Of a stretch of DNA of 64,000 nucleotides, positions 30,052-39,708 are shown in pieces (the stretch's first letter is position 1; every line of letters starts with the position of its first letter). Origin of the DNA: Bacteroides sp. M10 (GTDB lineage: Bacteria > Bacteroidota > Bacteroidia > Bacteroidales > Bacteroidaceae); the NCBI RefSeq assembly GCF_014334015.1, contig NZ_CP060488.1, positions 6,096,501 through 6,160,500 of the forward strand. Direction: 5' to 3'. The notes below the pieces were generated by a model, which saw only the letters and a list, made by a program, of their open reading frames with translations, searched no databases and was not told where the DNA came from. A program made the position numbers and the translations under genes.

Positions 30052-32541
30052 TTATTTATCGGTATTTTTCCCGTAATACGCTTCTTTTGCTTTCTTTATA
30101 TTCCGTAGTAAAGCCGTGTAATGTCTATAATTAAAATCGCCTTCCTTGCATACGGCAAGTTGCCTTTTCACATATTCTTCAATCTTATCCAGATGCATTT
30201 CTATAAAAAGCAAAATATCAGAACGATTCACCGTCGTATTTACATTTCCGGCCTCTTTGTCACTTGGATTCATCATACGTTCAATAAATCCCAGATAAGT
30301 CCGTTGCTGCTGACGGCGGAAATTATTCTCTAATTCATTTGAATCATTCAAAGGTTTCCACACTGTACCAAACACATCGTCCAAATATTCCTCGAGTGGA
30401 TAAGGATCCGAAGCACACATCGAAGCCGAATACAAATTCTGCAACATTCCCGGCGCCAGTAATAAGGCCATAATAGAACTTTGGCGGTCACGAATTTCAT
30501 CCACAGCTTTCACTCCTGTGCAATTCACTACCTTATCAGGATAAAGCCAAAGTGGAGCTACAAGCAAATTCCGTCCTAACCATTCTACAGCTTCTTTTTG
30601 CACACTACGCGGCAGGTAATCATGAGGTTCCTGTCCTGGCAGATTATTAGTATACCGCCCTCCCAAGTTTCTCTGTACATGCAGCGTATATTTCATATAT
30701 TGGGCACGAACTGATTTATAAATCGTATTTAAATCGTCATATTGACCGTCAGGTTGTGCAGTCCAAGTCATAATATTTTCCATCACCCTCTTCAGGTTCT
30801 TCATACCGTATTCATTGGCCTTCATATTATTATCCCCCAAGTCCTCACTCTGGCTGCGGGGATCAGCTCCTTTTCCTTCATCACCGATAAACAACAGGCG
30901 ATGGTCGCCTTGAAGTTTCTTCGTGACTTCAGAACGCAACACAGCTTTCTCCTTAAAGGGATCTTTAAACTCCGGACGATATTGATACCCCCATTTTATA
31001 GCCCATTTATCATAATCGCCAATACGGGGGAAAAGCCCTTTTTCTGAAATCCGGTCTTCGGGTTGTGCCACATAGTTAAACCGTGCATAATCCATAATAG
31101 ATACTGTGTGACCATTGGCCTCCACCCATGCTTTATCACGTAATTTCTCTACCGGGGTAGCCGAGCTGGCAGCCATATTGTGACGCAAACCAAGCGTATG
31201 TCCTACCTCGTGCGAAGAAACAAATTGAATCAGAGTCCCCATTAATTTATCATCAAAGGTCATTGATTGTGCACGTTTATCCAAAGGTCCACACTGCACC
31301 ATATACCATTTCTTAAGTAAGTTCATTACGTTGTGATACCAACAGATATGACTTTCCATGATCTCTCCGCTACGAGGATCTACAATACGCGGACCATAAG
31401 CATTTTCTGATTCCGAAGGTAGATAGCGCAATACGCTATAGCGTGCATCGTCCAAGCTCATTGTGGGATCGTCCGGCCATTCTTTGGCAATAATGGCATT
31501 CTTGAATCCGGCTGCTTCAAAAGCTACATTCCAGTCATTCACACCAGCTTTAAGATAAGGAATCCATTTTTTGGGTGTCGCCGGGTCTATATAATACACA
31601 ATAGGACGTTTGGGTTCAGTAAGTTGTCCTTTCCGATAACGTTCCGGATCTTTCGGTTCCAACCGATAACGCTGGATAATGGCTCCACGAGTCGTAACTT
31701 GCTGGTCATCAGAAAACTCTATCACCGGATTTTGGAAGAATCCAACCCGTTCATCTGCCAATCTCGGCTGCATAGGCTTTTTGGGTAACATCACCATACT
31801 GGTATTCAGTTTCACTGTCACCGAACCTGTTGCCGCAGCCGGCAACTTGCCGGAAGTTATGTTGTAAGTACGTAAGGTAAGCACTTCCACATTAATGGGA
31901 TAGGTTTTTATGGTATCCATAAATGTACGATCCTGCGCTAAAGAACCAATGCCAAGAATAGAACGGTCACTCGATGTAAAGCCACACGTCTTATTATCAC
32001 TCAAGAGAAACTTGGATACATTGATAAGCTGCGCCTGAGTCTTCGGATTTCTACCGATAACGTCAAACTTACAAATAACCGGGTCTATCGTTGACTGCTT
32101 CAATGCTTCCGCAATTTTATCACCTGTGGGAGCAAACTGTGACTGTACATATTCACGTAAAAAGAGCGTCTTGTCGTTATGCTGTTCCCAATAAACCACA
32201 CTACGGTTCACCTCTTCCCCACTAAGCATTTTGAACCCTTGCGGTACAGCTTTAAAGCGAGTGACAACCAATAACAATCGTCCCAACAAAGAATCCGGTA
32301 CTTCAAAATACCAATCATCCTTGATATGACGCACTGTAAACATGCCCTCACATTCACTTCCTCCATCTTTCAAAAGTTTCTCGTAAGCTGTCGCTTTCTT
32401 AACAGTGTCTTTCTTAACTGTATCTTCACGGACCACCAGACTTTTCTTTCCATGTTCAAGCGGATTTATAACACCGGACCGTGCTTCTGCTCCTTGCAGT
32501 GCCAAAAGTAGCAATACAGTTATCATCAAAATCTTTTGCAT
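30052..32541 (-). CDS. Secreted zinc metalloprotease (metzincin; DUF5118-DUF5117-DUF4953 layout)
   Basis: The protein has 829 residues with a signal peptide of about 20 residues (ends GAEA). The N-terminal region (about 50-300) matches my memory of the DUF5118/DUF5117 pair. The catalytic part has HEVGHTLGLRH, a HExxHxxGxxH zinc site with His444, Glu445, His448 and His454, and a downstream Met-turn-like SIMDYARF. It should cleave proteins or peptides outside the cytoplasm. It is the last gene of an operon with SusC, SusD, FecR and an ECF sigma factor. This suggests that the locus captures protein- or glycoprotein-derived material rather than a plain polysaccharide (inference). Confidence 0.9.
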   Translation of the reverse strand: MQKILMITVLLLLALQGAEARSGVINPLEHGKKSLVVREDTVKKDTVKKATAYEKLLKDGGSECEGMFTVRHIKDDWYFEVPDSLLGRLLLVVTRFKAVPQGFKMLSGEEVNRSVVYWEQHNDKTLFLREYVQSQFAPTGDKIAEALKQSTIDPVICKFDVIGRNPKTQAQLINVSKFLLSDNKTCGFTSSDRSILGIGSLAQDRTFMDTIKTYPINVEVLTLRTYNITSGKLPAAATGSVTVKLNTSMVMLPKKPMQPRLADERVGFFQNPVIEFSDDQQVTTRGAIIQRYRLEPKDPERYRKGQLTEPKRPIVYYIDPATPKKWIPYLKAGVNDWNVAFEAAGFKNAIIAKEWPDDPTMSLDDARYSVLRYLPSESENAYGPRIVDPRSGEIMESHICWYHNVMNLLKKWYMVQCGPLDKRAQSMTFDDKLMGTLIQFVSSHEVGHTLGLRHNMAASSATPVEKLRDKAWVEANGHTVSIMDYARFNYVAQPEDRISEKGLFPRIGDYDKWAIKWGYQYRPEFKDPFKEKAVLRSEVTKKLQGDHRLLFIGDEGKGADPRSQSEDLGDNNMKANEYGMKNLKRVMENIMTWTAQPDGQYDDLNTIYKSVRAQYMKYTLHVQRNLGGRYTNNLPGQEPHDYLPRSVQKEAVEWLGRNLLVAPLWLYPDKVVNCTGVKAVDEIRDRQSSIMALLLAPGMLQNLYSASMCASDPYPLEEYLDDVFGTVWKPLNDSNELENNFRRQQQRTYLGFIERMMNPSDKEAGNVNTTVNRSDILLFIEMHLDKIEEYVKRQLAVCKEGDFNYRHYTALLRNIKKAKEAYYGKNTDK

Positions 32542-32557
32542 TGTTTTTCTATCTATT

Positions 32558-33985
32558 TTATTCGTTAGTATTTAATGTCAGGTTCGGATTTTTTTCACGG
32601 GCAGCCACCGGGAACGGAATGATGTACAAACGTGAATCCGGCTTCAACGTATATGTCTTCTGTTCGACATTAGTAGAAACTAGCGGGAAAACACGGGTGA
32701 TCGTCTTTGCATAGTCCGGTTCCGTATTAAACCGCTTCAAATCCCAAAAACGACTAAAACCAAGAAGTAACTCTTTACGACGCTCATTAATAATTTCCTG
32801 CATCATCTCACGCTGTGTAGCCGGCTCCGGTAATATCGCCTCACTTCCCTTTATTCGTTTTTCACGCAACAGATTCAAGACTTCAACAGCTCCAGACAAA
32901 TCGTTCTGACGGGCTTTGGCTTCTGCTAGAATCAGATAAACTTCGGCTGTACGCATACCTACAGCCATATACTGGAATTTGGCATAAGTAAGTGACGTAT
33001 TCCACAAAGCAGCCCCAGAACCTTTATCAAAATAGTATTCAAGATTTCCAGTCGTCTTGAAAAACAGATTCATACGCTCATCATTCGTACCAAAAAGTTG
33101 TACCAGTTCCGGGCTGATCATACCATAAGTAAAAGCCGGATTTTCGGTAACGCCACCCATATAAGCATAATTCAAAACTTCAGGGTTTCCACCTTTAGCA
33201 TAAGTTGAAACCTTCATTGGCCCTCCCTCATCCTCCAAAGCTATATAATCGATCAAACTGTTATTTCGTTTTAATGATTCCTCCGCTGCATCTTCAGCTT
33301 TTTTCCAGTCGCGATGAAACAAATAAACACGGGCAGCCAAAGCATAGCCAAAAGCTTTCGACGGATGATAGACATTCACCGGTTCTTCTTTCAAATAAGG
33401 TAATGCATCCTCAATATCTTTGATGATAAAATCATAGACCTCGGCCACAGTCGCTTTAGTAGGAGTAGCTTCAAGATCATACTCTCTGACAATGGCAACA
33501 CCACCGTCAGTAGCCGCCGTCTCTGGATTATAACTTTTCGCAAAAGTGTTTACTAAAATAAAGTGGTCCCAAGCACGCATTATCTTTGCTTCCGCTTTTG
33601 CCAGTTCTTTAGTATCCTTGTCACCTGTACTATAATCCACCAATGAAATCACGATATTCGACCGCAAGATATATTCATAGCAATTCGCATACAAATTATT
33701 ATCACTCAACTCCTTACGATCAGCATCTTCATTAAATGTCATATTGATTCCATCCCAAGATAGATATTCTTTGCCAATAATATTCGATTCTTTTGACCAG
33801 ACATTATCACTCAACAGGGCAAAGGCCGACGGATAATAACACCGGTTAGGCAAAGCTACCAGTTCGTAATAAGTATCAGTAGAATCCACAGTCTTCTTAC
33901 CTGTGGGAGTTATATCCACGTAATTCTCACAAGCCGCAAGTCCCAATATCAGCAGAACCGGCAATATATAAAGTAGTTTACGCAT
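32558..33985 (-). CDS. SusD/RagB-family lipoprotein
   Basis: The protein has 475 residues, rather short for the family. The lipoprotein leader has Cys20 in LGLAAC. Helical repeats are followed by the signature EIINERRKELLLGFSRFWDLKRFN and a C-terminal LYIIPFPVAAREKNPNL. It partners the STN-containing SusC 21 nt upstream and precedes the metzincin gene by 16 nt. Confidence 0.93.
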   Translation of the reverse strand: MRKLLYILPVLLILGLAACENYVDITPTGKKTVDSTDTYYELVALPNRCYYPSAFALLSDNVWSKESNIIGKEYLSWDGINMTFNEDADRKELSDNNLYANCYEYILRSNIVISLVDYSTGDKDTKELAKAEAKIMRAWDHFILVNTFAKSYNPETAATDGGVAIVREYDLEATPTKATVAEVYDFIIKDIEDALPYLKEEPVNVYHPSKAFGYALAARVYLFHRDWKKAEDAAEESLKRNNSLIDYIALEDEGGPMKVSTYAKGGNPEVLNYAYMGGVTENPAFTYGMISPELVQLFGTNDERMNLFFKTTGNLEYYFDKGSGAALWNTSLTYAKFQYMAVGMRTAEVYLILAEAKARQNDLSGAVEVLNLLREKRIKGSEAILPEPATQREMMQEIINERRKELLLGFSRFWDLKRFNTEPDYAKTITRVFPLVSTNVEQKTYTLKPDSRLYIIPFPVAAREKNPNLTLNTNE

Positions 33986-34006
33986 ATTCTATAGTCTTTT
34001 TAATAA

Positions 34007-37000
34007 TTAGAAACTTGTTGATAATCCAATAGAGTAAGTCTTGGGCGAGGCCATGCCACGAGTACCTCCGTTTAGATCGTAGCTCTCCGGGTCTATATCA
34101 TTTCCTGCCTTACACCAGGTAAAAAGATTGTTCACCTGCAATTTCACCTTCAGCGAACTAAGCCGGAGTTGACGACAAATGTCAGACGGCAAATTATATC
34201 CCAAACTCAGACTACGTAGTTTCACATAGCCGGCATCTTTTACATTGATGTCACCATACCGCCACCAATCCTGAAAAGTCCCCGCATAAGTTTTCACTTT
34301 TGCAGGCATATCAATATACATACGTACATCTCCATTCGGATCATCAGAGCTCCAACGATTAGTAATATCTTTCAATGTCTGACTTCCCACCTGATCATTC
34401 ATATCTACTACACTATTACGTAATTTATTACCTCCTGCATATACAAGGAAAGCATTCAGATCAATTCCTTTATAGCTTAGTCTGAAAGTCAGCGCTCCAT
34501 TGAATTTAGGCGTCAGTGAACCAAGATTTACCAGATCATCTGTACCTTTAAGGGATGATCCGGTAGTAATGTTAGCCACCGTTCCATCTTCATTAAATGT
34601 TACAAGATCATTCCCGTCCTTATCCACCGCTACCGGATATCCATTCTCAATACGATCGATGCGGTAAGCCCAAAGCGTGTTATGACTGGTTCCCTCCATA
34701 AAGTAGTTCAGCGGACTCTTGATAAAGCTTGTCGATGTGTCCGAATCGCTATGATCCACTTTTATCATTTTATTTTTGTTATGAGCGAAGTTGAAATCAA
34801 TGGCAAAGTTCCAGTCTTTCTTTCTGATAATATTGGTTGTGAGTGATAACTCAATACCCCGGTTACGCATTTTGCCATTGTTCACGACACGTGATTTAGC
34901 TCCCAAAGTGGGATCCATGTATCGACGTACAAGCAAATCTGACGCAGAACGGTTATAATATTCCAAGCTACCGGCAATCACATTATTGAAAAGACGGAAA
35001 TCCATTCCCACATTATAAGTAGCAGTTTTTTCCCAACGAAGTTTAGGGTTCGGAAGATCATTATCTTCATAAGTCAGATAATTCGTCTTAATCGGATTAC
35101 TCTGAGTTTTTTGCTTTACCACAAAATAGGTAGTCGAACTTTGGTCTACATTACCATTAATACCATAGGTCATACGTAATTTCAAAAAATCAAGCCAAAA
35201 AAGTTCTTTCATAAATGACTCGCCCGACACAATCCAAGAAGCACCGACCGACCACAGAGGGTGACGTTGGTTACGGATATCAAGTCCGAACAAGTCTGCC
35301 TGATCCCAGCGAATACTTCCGGAGACATTGTAACGTGACAGATACGAATAACCCGCATTAGCATAAAAAGACGCATAACGATGGCGTGATTCTTGCAATG
35401 TAGCCGACAAACCTGTTAACTTAATAGTATTACCGGAAAGAGCACTTGTCCCTATTCCATCGCGATATGCTTGCCAATCTATTATATCGGAAGTTAACGT
35501 TTGGGGATCGTAACCGTACATTAGCTGTCTGGTTAATTTAGGAATTTTATTTTCCCGAAATTCCAATCCGGCGATAGCTGTTACAGAATGATCCTTCCAA
35601 TTTTTATCAAAATCTATCTGGTTACGGACCGTATAACGGTTACTTCCCACTTCACTTTGATAGAATCGTCCACCTTTCGGCATCCCCGAGTTCCCATCCG
35701 TATCAATCATGGAATTGTGCGTCATACGCATCAAATAAGAATCTTCTGCATCATACACCTCACTTTTACTATTGTTCCATTCATATTGATACATAAAATT
35801 GTATTTGAACATCTTCAAAAAACGAGCCTGCAAGCTGACAAACGGACGTATACTAACATCATGCGATTTTGTGCCACTTTCACCTAAGGCATCAAGCACA
35901 TTGAAGCCAAATGATTTATAAGGTGAAACACCTTCCGCCTGACTTACCACTCCCCCATTATAAGAGCCACCTGAATATCCGCTTACATTTACATAGGGAG
36001 AATTGTAATGCCCGCCATCGTCATCCAGTATTCTTTCATAACGTTGTTGTAAGGTATAACCGGTAAATAGACTATTAGGCGTGTCACTACGTCCCAAGCG
36101 GGCATCCACTCCGGCATTCACATTCAGCCAACTGGTGATAGCATAGTTCGACTTGTAGTACAAAGAAAATCTATTGCTTTTGTCATTTATAGTACGCCCT
36201 TTGTTATTTTCATAATTGAAAGAAAGAAAATGATTACTGTCCCCTACTTTTTGAGAAACAGTCATATTATAACGTTGCGTCACAGCTGCACGCCAAGCAT
36301 TATCACGATACTCTTTATAATAGTCGTTATTACGCCACTGATTCAGTGTATTTTCTACTTCACTGTTACTTACCGTTCCATTCTCCTTATCTAAATAAAG
36401 CTGAAATAATGGATAATAGTAACCTGATTTATAAGTGGATAGAAAACTGGAAGCACTGCCGGATTCAGCCACATTAGCATCAAATACCGCAGTCTGATAA
36501 TCAATGATATCGCTTGTAGAAGCCAGATTTAAACTATTGAAATTAGGTTTGCTAGTGATGAACCAGTCTGCATTGATACTTACATGTGCTCCTTCTTCTT
36601 TAGCCTGCTTGGTTACTACCACAATAACTCCGTTTGCAGCCAAAGCACCATAAATACTAGCTGCCGCTGCATCCTTCAAGACAGTCACGCTCTCCACATT
36701 ATAGGGATTTATCTCACTTAGAGTCAAGTTTGTCGGCATATCATCTACAACAATCAGCGGATCTGTTCCTACATCATTCGAGAATGTACCTACACCACGA
36801 AGGATAGGACTCATATCACCATTATTCGGATTAATATTCATACGCAAGCCGGCCACTTGTCCTTCCAGAGAAGAAGTCAGGTCCGTGTGCATCTGTCTTG
36901 TCAGTTGTTCGGAATCCACAAAGCCGAAAGCAGCGGTAGAACGCTCCCGACTAATACGCTGATAACCGGTCACTACGACATCTCCCAACTGTTGTTTGTC

Positions 37001-37606
37001 TTCGTGCATAATCACATTGACATGAGTACGTCCTTTAATAGAAACTTTTTCTGTCTGCATACCGACAAAAGAGACTTCCAAAGTGTGAGTTTCCTCCAAC
37101 ACCTTACAGGTAAAATTTCCTTCGACATTGGCAATAGCTCCGAACGGGCTATTGATTCCCCGAATATTTGCGCCTGGTAATGGGGTACCTTTTTCATCTA
37201 CCACCCTTCCCTCTACACTTCTAGTTTTCCGTACAGCACCTGTGGAAGTGGTTTTCACTTTACGGATAGTAATGAAATGCTGGTTCACCTCATATTCAAA
37301 AGGTTTTCCCTCTAGAATTTTCTGAAGCGCAGACAAAGGTGCCAACTGGCGTATACTGACACTTACCCGGTACGGACCGACATCTTCACTAGGGAAATTC
37401 ACCTTATAACCGGACACATTGCTGAACTGCTTCAAAGCCTCTCCCAGCGATGCTTCTTTCAGTTCCAAAGAAATCAGTTTGTTGTCCGTACTTTGTGCCC
37501 ATCCATGCAAGGCAGTTACAAACATCAGCAATAAAAAGGCGGTTTTCATCCACACGATCCTTCCCGTTGCCTTTTTGTAAGACAATGTAAATTGTTGCTT
37601 TTTCAT
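34007..37606 (-). CDS. SusC/RagA-family TonB-dependent transporter with STN signalling domain
   Basis: The protein has 1199 residues from the ATG at 37604-37606. The frame is open to 37669, but that start would overlap fecR and precede the leader. After the signal peptide (ending GWAQ) comes an STN domain (about 50-115), then a carboxypeptidase-regulatory-like domain, a plug (VVVTGYQRISRERSTAAFGF; VLKDAAAASIYGALAANG) and the barrel. STN domains contact FecR-type anti-sigma factors, and such a gene sits 19 nt upstream. Substrate binding should therefore signal to the ECF factor. Confidence 0.95.
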   Translation of the reverse strand: MKKQQFTLSYKKATGRIVWMKTAFLLLMFVTALHGWAQSTDNKLISLELKEASLGEALKQFSNVSGYKVNFPSEDVGPYRVSVSIRQLAPLSALQKILEGKPFEYEVNQHFITIRKVKTTSTGAVRKTRSVEGRVVDEKGTPLPGANIRGINSPFGAIANVEGNFTCKVLEETHTLEVSFVGMQTEKVSIKGRTHVNVIMHEDKQQLGDVVVTGYQRISRERSTAAFGFVDSEQLTRQMHTDLTSSLEGQVAGLRMNINPNNGDMSPILRGVGTFSNDVGTDPLIVVDDMPTNLTLSEINPYNVESVTVLKDAAAASIYGALAANGVIVVVTKQAKEEGAHVSINADWFITSKPNFNSLNLASTSDIIDYQTAVFDANVAESGSASSFLSTYKSGYYYPLFQLYLDKENGTVSNSEVENTLNQWRNNDYYKEYRDNAWRAAVTQRYNMTVSQKVGDSNHFLSFNYENNKGRTINDKSNRFSLYYKSNYAITSWLNVNAGVDARLGRSDTPNSLFTGYTLQQRYERILDDDGGHYNSPYVNVSGYSGGSYNGGVVSQAEGVSPYKSFGFNVLDALGESGTKSHDVSIRPFVSLQARFLKMFKYNFMYQYEWNNSKSEVYDAEDSYLMRMTHNSMIDTDGNSGMPKGGRFYQSEVGSNRYTVRNQIDFDKNWKDHSVTAIAGLEFRENKIPKLTRQLMYGYDPQTLTSDIIDWQAYRDGIGTSALSGNTIKLTGLSATLQESRHRYASFYANAGYSYLSRYNVSGSIRWDQADLFGLDIRNQRHPLWSVGASWIVSGESFMKELFWLDFLKLRMTYGINGNVDQSSTTYFVVKQKTQSNPIKTNYLTYEDNDLPNPKLRWEKTATYNVGMDFRLFNNVIAGSLEYYNRSASDLLVRRYMDPTLGAKSRVVNNGKMRNRGIELSLTTNIIRKKDWNFAIDFNFAHNKNKMIKVDHSDSDTSTSFIKSPLNYFMEGTSHNTLWAYRIDRIENGYPVAVDKDGNDLVTFNEDGTVANITTGSSLKGTDDLVNLGSLTPKFNGALTFRLSYKGIDLNAFLVYAGGNKLRNSVVDMNDQVGSQTLKDITNRWSSDDPNGDVRMYIDMPAKVKTYAGTFQDWWRYGDINVKDAGYVKLRSLSLGYNLPSDICRQLRLSSLKVKLQVNNLFTWCKAGNDIDPESYDLNGGTRGMASPKTYSIGLSTSF

Positions 37607-37625
37607 AAGAGTTGTATTTGTAAAG

Positions 37626-38714
37626 TTATATATGTTTAATCGTGATCGTTTCGTCTTGATAATCCACACGTACTTTCTCCAATTTATTCAGAAGTTCCAA
37701 AGCTTCTTCCAAGCGGGCATCACGGTTAGCCCAGAAGTTTAACCGGATATGGTATAGTTCCGCTTGTTCGAAATCAATATTCACGTTATACCATCTGCCT
37801 AAAGAACTCATAATGTCTTTCAATGATGCATCTTCAAAATAAAACATTCCTTCAGTCCAAGCTGTATAAGTCGCAATGTTCACACGTGAGATATTTTCTT
37901 CTCCGTTTTCCGTATAAGTGAGATCCTGACCTGGCTGAAGTATAACGGATTGATGACTGGTCATATTCGTAACCTCCACCTTTCCTTGTACCAAAGTCAC
38001 GTGTCGGTCCTCCGTTTTATATGAACGTATATTGAATTTAGTACCTAAGACCCTAGTTTCCATACCATCGGCACTTACAATAAACGGACACTTTTCATTC
38101 TTCGCAACCTCGAAACAGGCTTCCCCTTTCAGTTCTACACGCCGTTCCTTCCCATTAAAAGCCACAGGATAACGCAGGCTACTTTCAGCATTTATCCAGA
38201 CTTTAGTACCATCTGACAACACCAATAGAAAGCTCTTCCCACGTGGGGTAGTCAAAGTCTGACAACATATTGTGTCCGGAGTTAATGCTTCCACTTCTTT
38301 AAGATTCATCACACTATCCTCCAACAGTTGTTCACTATGACCATCTGTTTGCAGCATCACATATTCTCCATCAGTGATTGCAGCAAAGAACCGTATCGGT
38401 TGTTCCATTGACTGGGGCGTAGTTGGAAATAACGAAGGAATCAGAAAAACCAGCACTAATACGGCAGCTGCAGTAAAAGCCGCCACCCCTATATACATTC
38501 TTGATCTGACTCTACGTTTCCGTTCCAGATTCTCACGTATCACAGCTTCCTTACAAGCCATTAATTCCAAGAAAAGTTCTTTATTTTCAGGTATACTTAT
38601 CCACTGAAGAAATTCATCAGTTTCCCTTAATTGCGGATGTTGTATGGCACGAAGTGCATAATCTAAATTTTTATCTGAATGGTCTATCATAGTGTCAATA
38701 GTTTCATTAAACAC
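37626..38714 (-). CDS. FecR-family anti-sigma factor
   Basis: The protein has 362 residues; an ATG eight codons in (38690) is an alternative start. A cytoplasmic anti-sigma segment (about 1-70), one membrane helix (about 73-93), the FecR domain (TPRGKSFLLVLSDGTKVWIN) and a C-terminal DUF4974/STN-like domain (YFEDASLKDIMSSLGRWYNV) are in the usual order. It holds the neighbouring ECF factor until the SusC STN domain signals. It lies 43 nt after the sigma gene. Confidence 0.94.
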   Translation of the reverse strand: MFNETIDTMIDHSDKNLDYALRAIQHPQLRETDEFLQWISIPENKELFLELMACKEAVIRENLERKRRVRSRMYIGVAAFTAAAVLVLVFLIPSLFPTTPQSMEQPIRFFAAITDGEYVMLQTDGHSEQLLEDSVMNLKEVEALTPDTICCQTLTTPRGKSFLLVLSDGTKVWINAESSLRYPVAFNGKERRVELKGEACFEVAKNEKCPFIVSADGMETRVLGTKFNIRSYKTEDRHVTLVQGKVEVTNMTSHQSVILQPGQDLTYTENGEENISRVNIATYTAWTEGMFYFEDASLKDIMSSLGRWYNVNIDFEQAELYHIRLNFWANRDARLEEALELLNKLEKVRVDYQDETITIKHI

Positions 38715-38757
38715 GTAAAGGTTACTGAAACTGATGACACCCCGATAGGATTTTTTT

Positions 38758-39261
38758 TTAAAAAAAGATGGTTAATTGTTTTCGGAGTATCTTTAAAGCT
38801 CTGGCAATGTGCGTTCTAACGGTATTATCACTAATACATAACTTTTCACTGATTTCCGCACATTTCTTTTCATTTAAGAAGAATTCTTCCACTACGGTTC
38901 GCATTTGCGGAGCCATCTGGCGAATGCTCTCCTGCATCCGGTTTATCTTATCTTCATACTCACGGTATTCTTTCACAGTCCAGCCACTGTAAAGTTCTTC
39001 CAGATATCTTTCCGCATTTTTATGCACCACGTTCTGATGGCGTATTTGGTCAATACAACGATTTCGCACCATGACGAAGAATAACGGCAACAGATCCTCT
39101 TCCGTTGTCAACCGTTCGTTGCTCTCAAGCACCGAACAAAAGACATCGTTCACCACATCTTTTGCGCTTTCCTCATCATTCAGCAGATTATATGCATGAA
39201 TATAGAGTTTTTGCCAATGTTCCCTGTATATAACAGTTATAGCATTTTGACTATTATTCAT
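38758..39261 (-). CDS. ECF-type RNA polymerase sigma factor
   Basis: The protein has 167 residues. Region 2 (about 10-75, AYNLLNDEESAKDVVNDVF) and region 4 (about 105-160, with HTH ISEKLCISDNTVRTHIARAL) are present. It is the first gene of the operon with fecR, susC, susD and the metzincin gene, and should activate their transcription. A -7 box lies 35 nt upstream. Confidence 0.95.
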   Translation of the reverse strand: MNNSQNAITVIYREHWQKLYIHAYNLLNDEESAKDVVNDVFCSVLESNERLTTEEDLLPLFFVMVRNRCIDQIRHQNVVHKNAERYLEELYSGWTVKEYREYEDKINRMQESIRQMAPQMRTVVEEFFLNEKKCAEISEKLCISDNTVRTHIARALKILRKQLTIFF

Positions 39262-39295
39262 GTATTTATAGTTACTTTTTGCGTTTCATAGAGCG

Positions 39296-39303
39296 CAAAG
39301 ATA
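39296..39303 (-). promoter_or_regulatory. -7 box TATCTTTG of the ECF sigma factor operon
   Basis: An exact TAnnTTTG match 35 nt before the sigma factor start codon, so the regulator genes are read by the housekeeping sigma factor. Confidence 0.55.
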
Positions 39304-39402
39304 ACCAATTGGAGCAAAAAACATTCTATTTATTAAAAAAGATTATAATTCATATAAATACATTTGTTGTTATAGACATATTCTATTCCCATCGTCTGAC
39401 TC

Positions 39403-39541
39403 TTAATATTTTGACACCCTGTTTCTCTCCAGAAAGATACGATTCAGAACTATATCCGGCCGTTTCCATTCATCTGGACGTTGATTTAATCTTCGCTTTA
39501 TCTTTACGCTTACAGAATGTTTCGATTACTTTTTTTACACG
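39403..39541 (-). pseudogene. 3' stub of a tandem-ABC ATPase gene, paralogue of the gene at 41610-43064
   Basis: The minus strand encodes RVKKVIETFCKRKDKAKI, then after a one-base frameshift PDIVLNRIFLERNR, ending at a stop codon (39403-39405). The intact neighbour ends RVKKVIEAFCRRKDKAMI and PDTITDRIFLKRNR. In the first 51 aligned bases I count 12 differences, mostly at third codon positions. The stub therefore comes from a paralogue that diverged under selection before being truncated, not from a recent duplication. Nothing upstream of residue 438 or so of the intact protein is recognisable. The rest of the gap 39262-39708 holds no other gene that I can support. Confidence 0.7.
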
Positions 39542-39708
39542 AAGATAATTTATTGATATTCTGCTCATATATGCCCATTTTCTTTGTAGTACGGACTTTC
39601 CTCGTGATACAATCATACTATCTTTTACTTTTTTAAGGTGGAATTCAACAAAAATGATTATTTTTACGAGCAAATTATTGTCTAACTACCTGATAATACA
39701 GACATATC

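Noticed and set aside
39279..39548. 89-codon open frame on the + strand between the ECF factor and the PAS kinase
   Set aside because: The minus strand here carries the ABC ATPase stub, which explains the sequence; the + frame has no motif.
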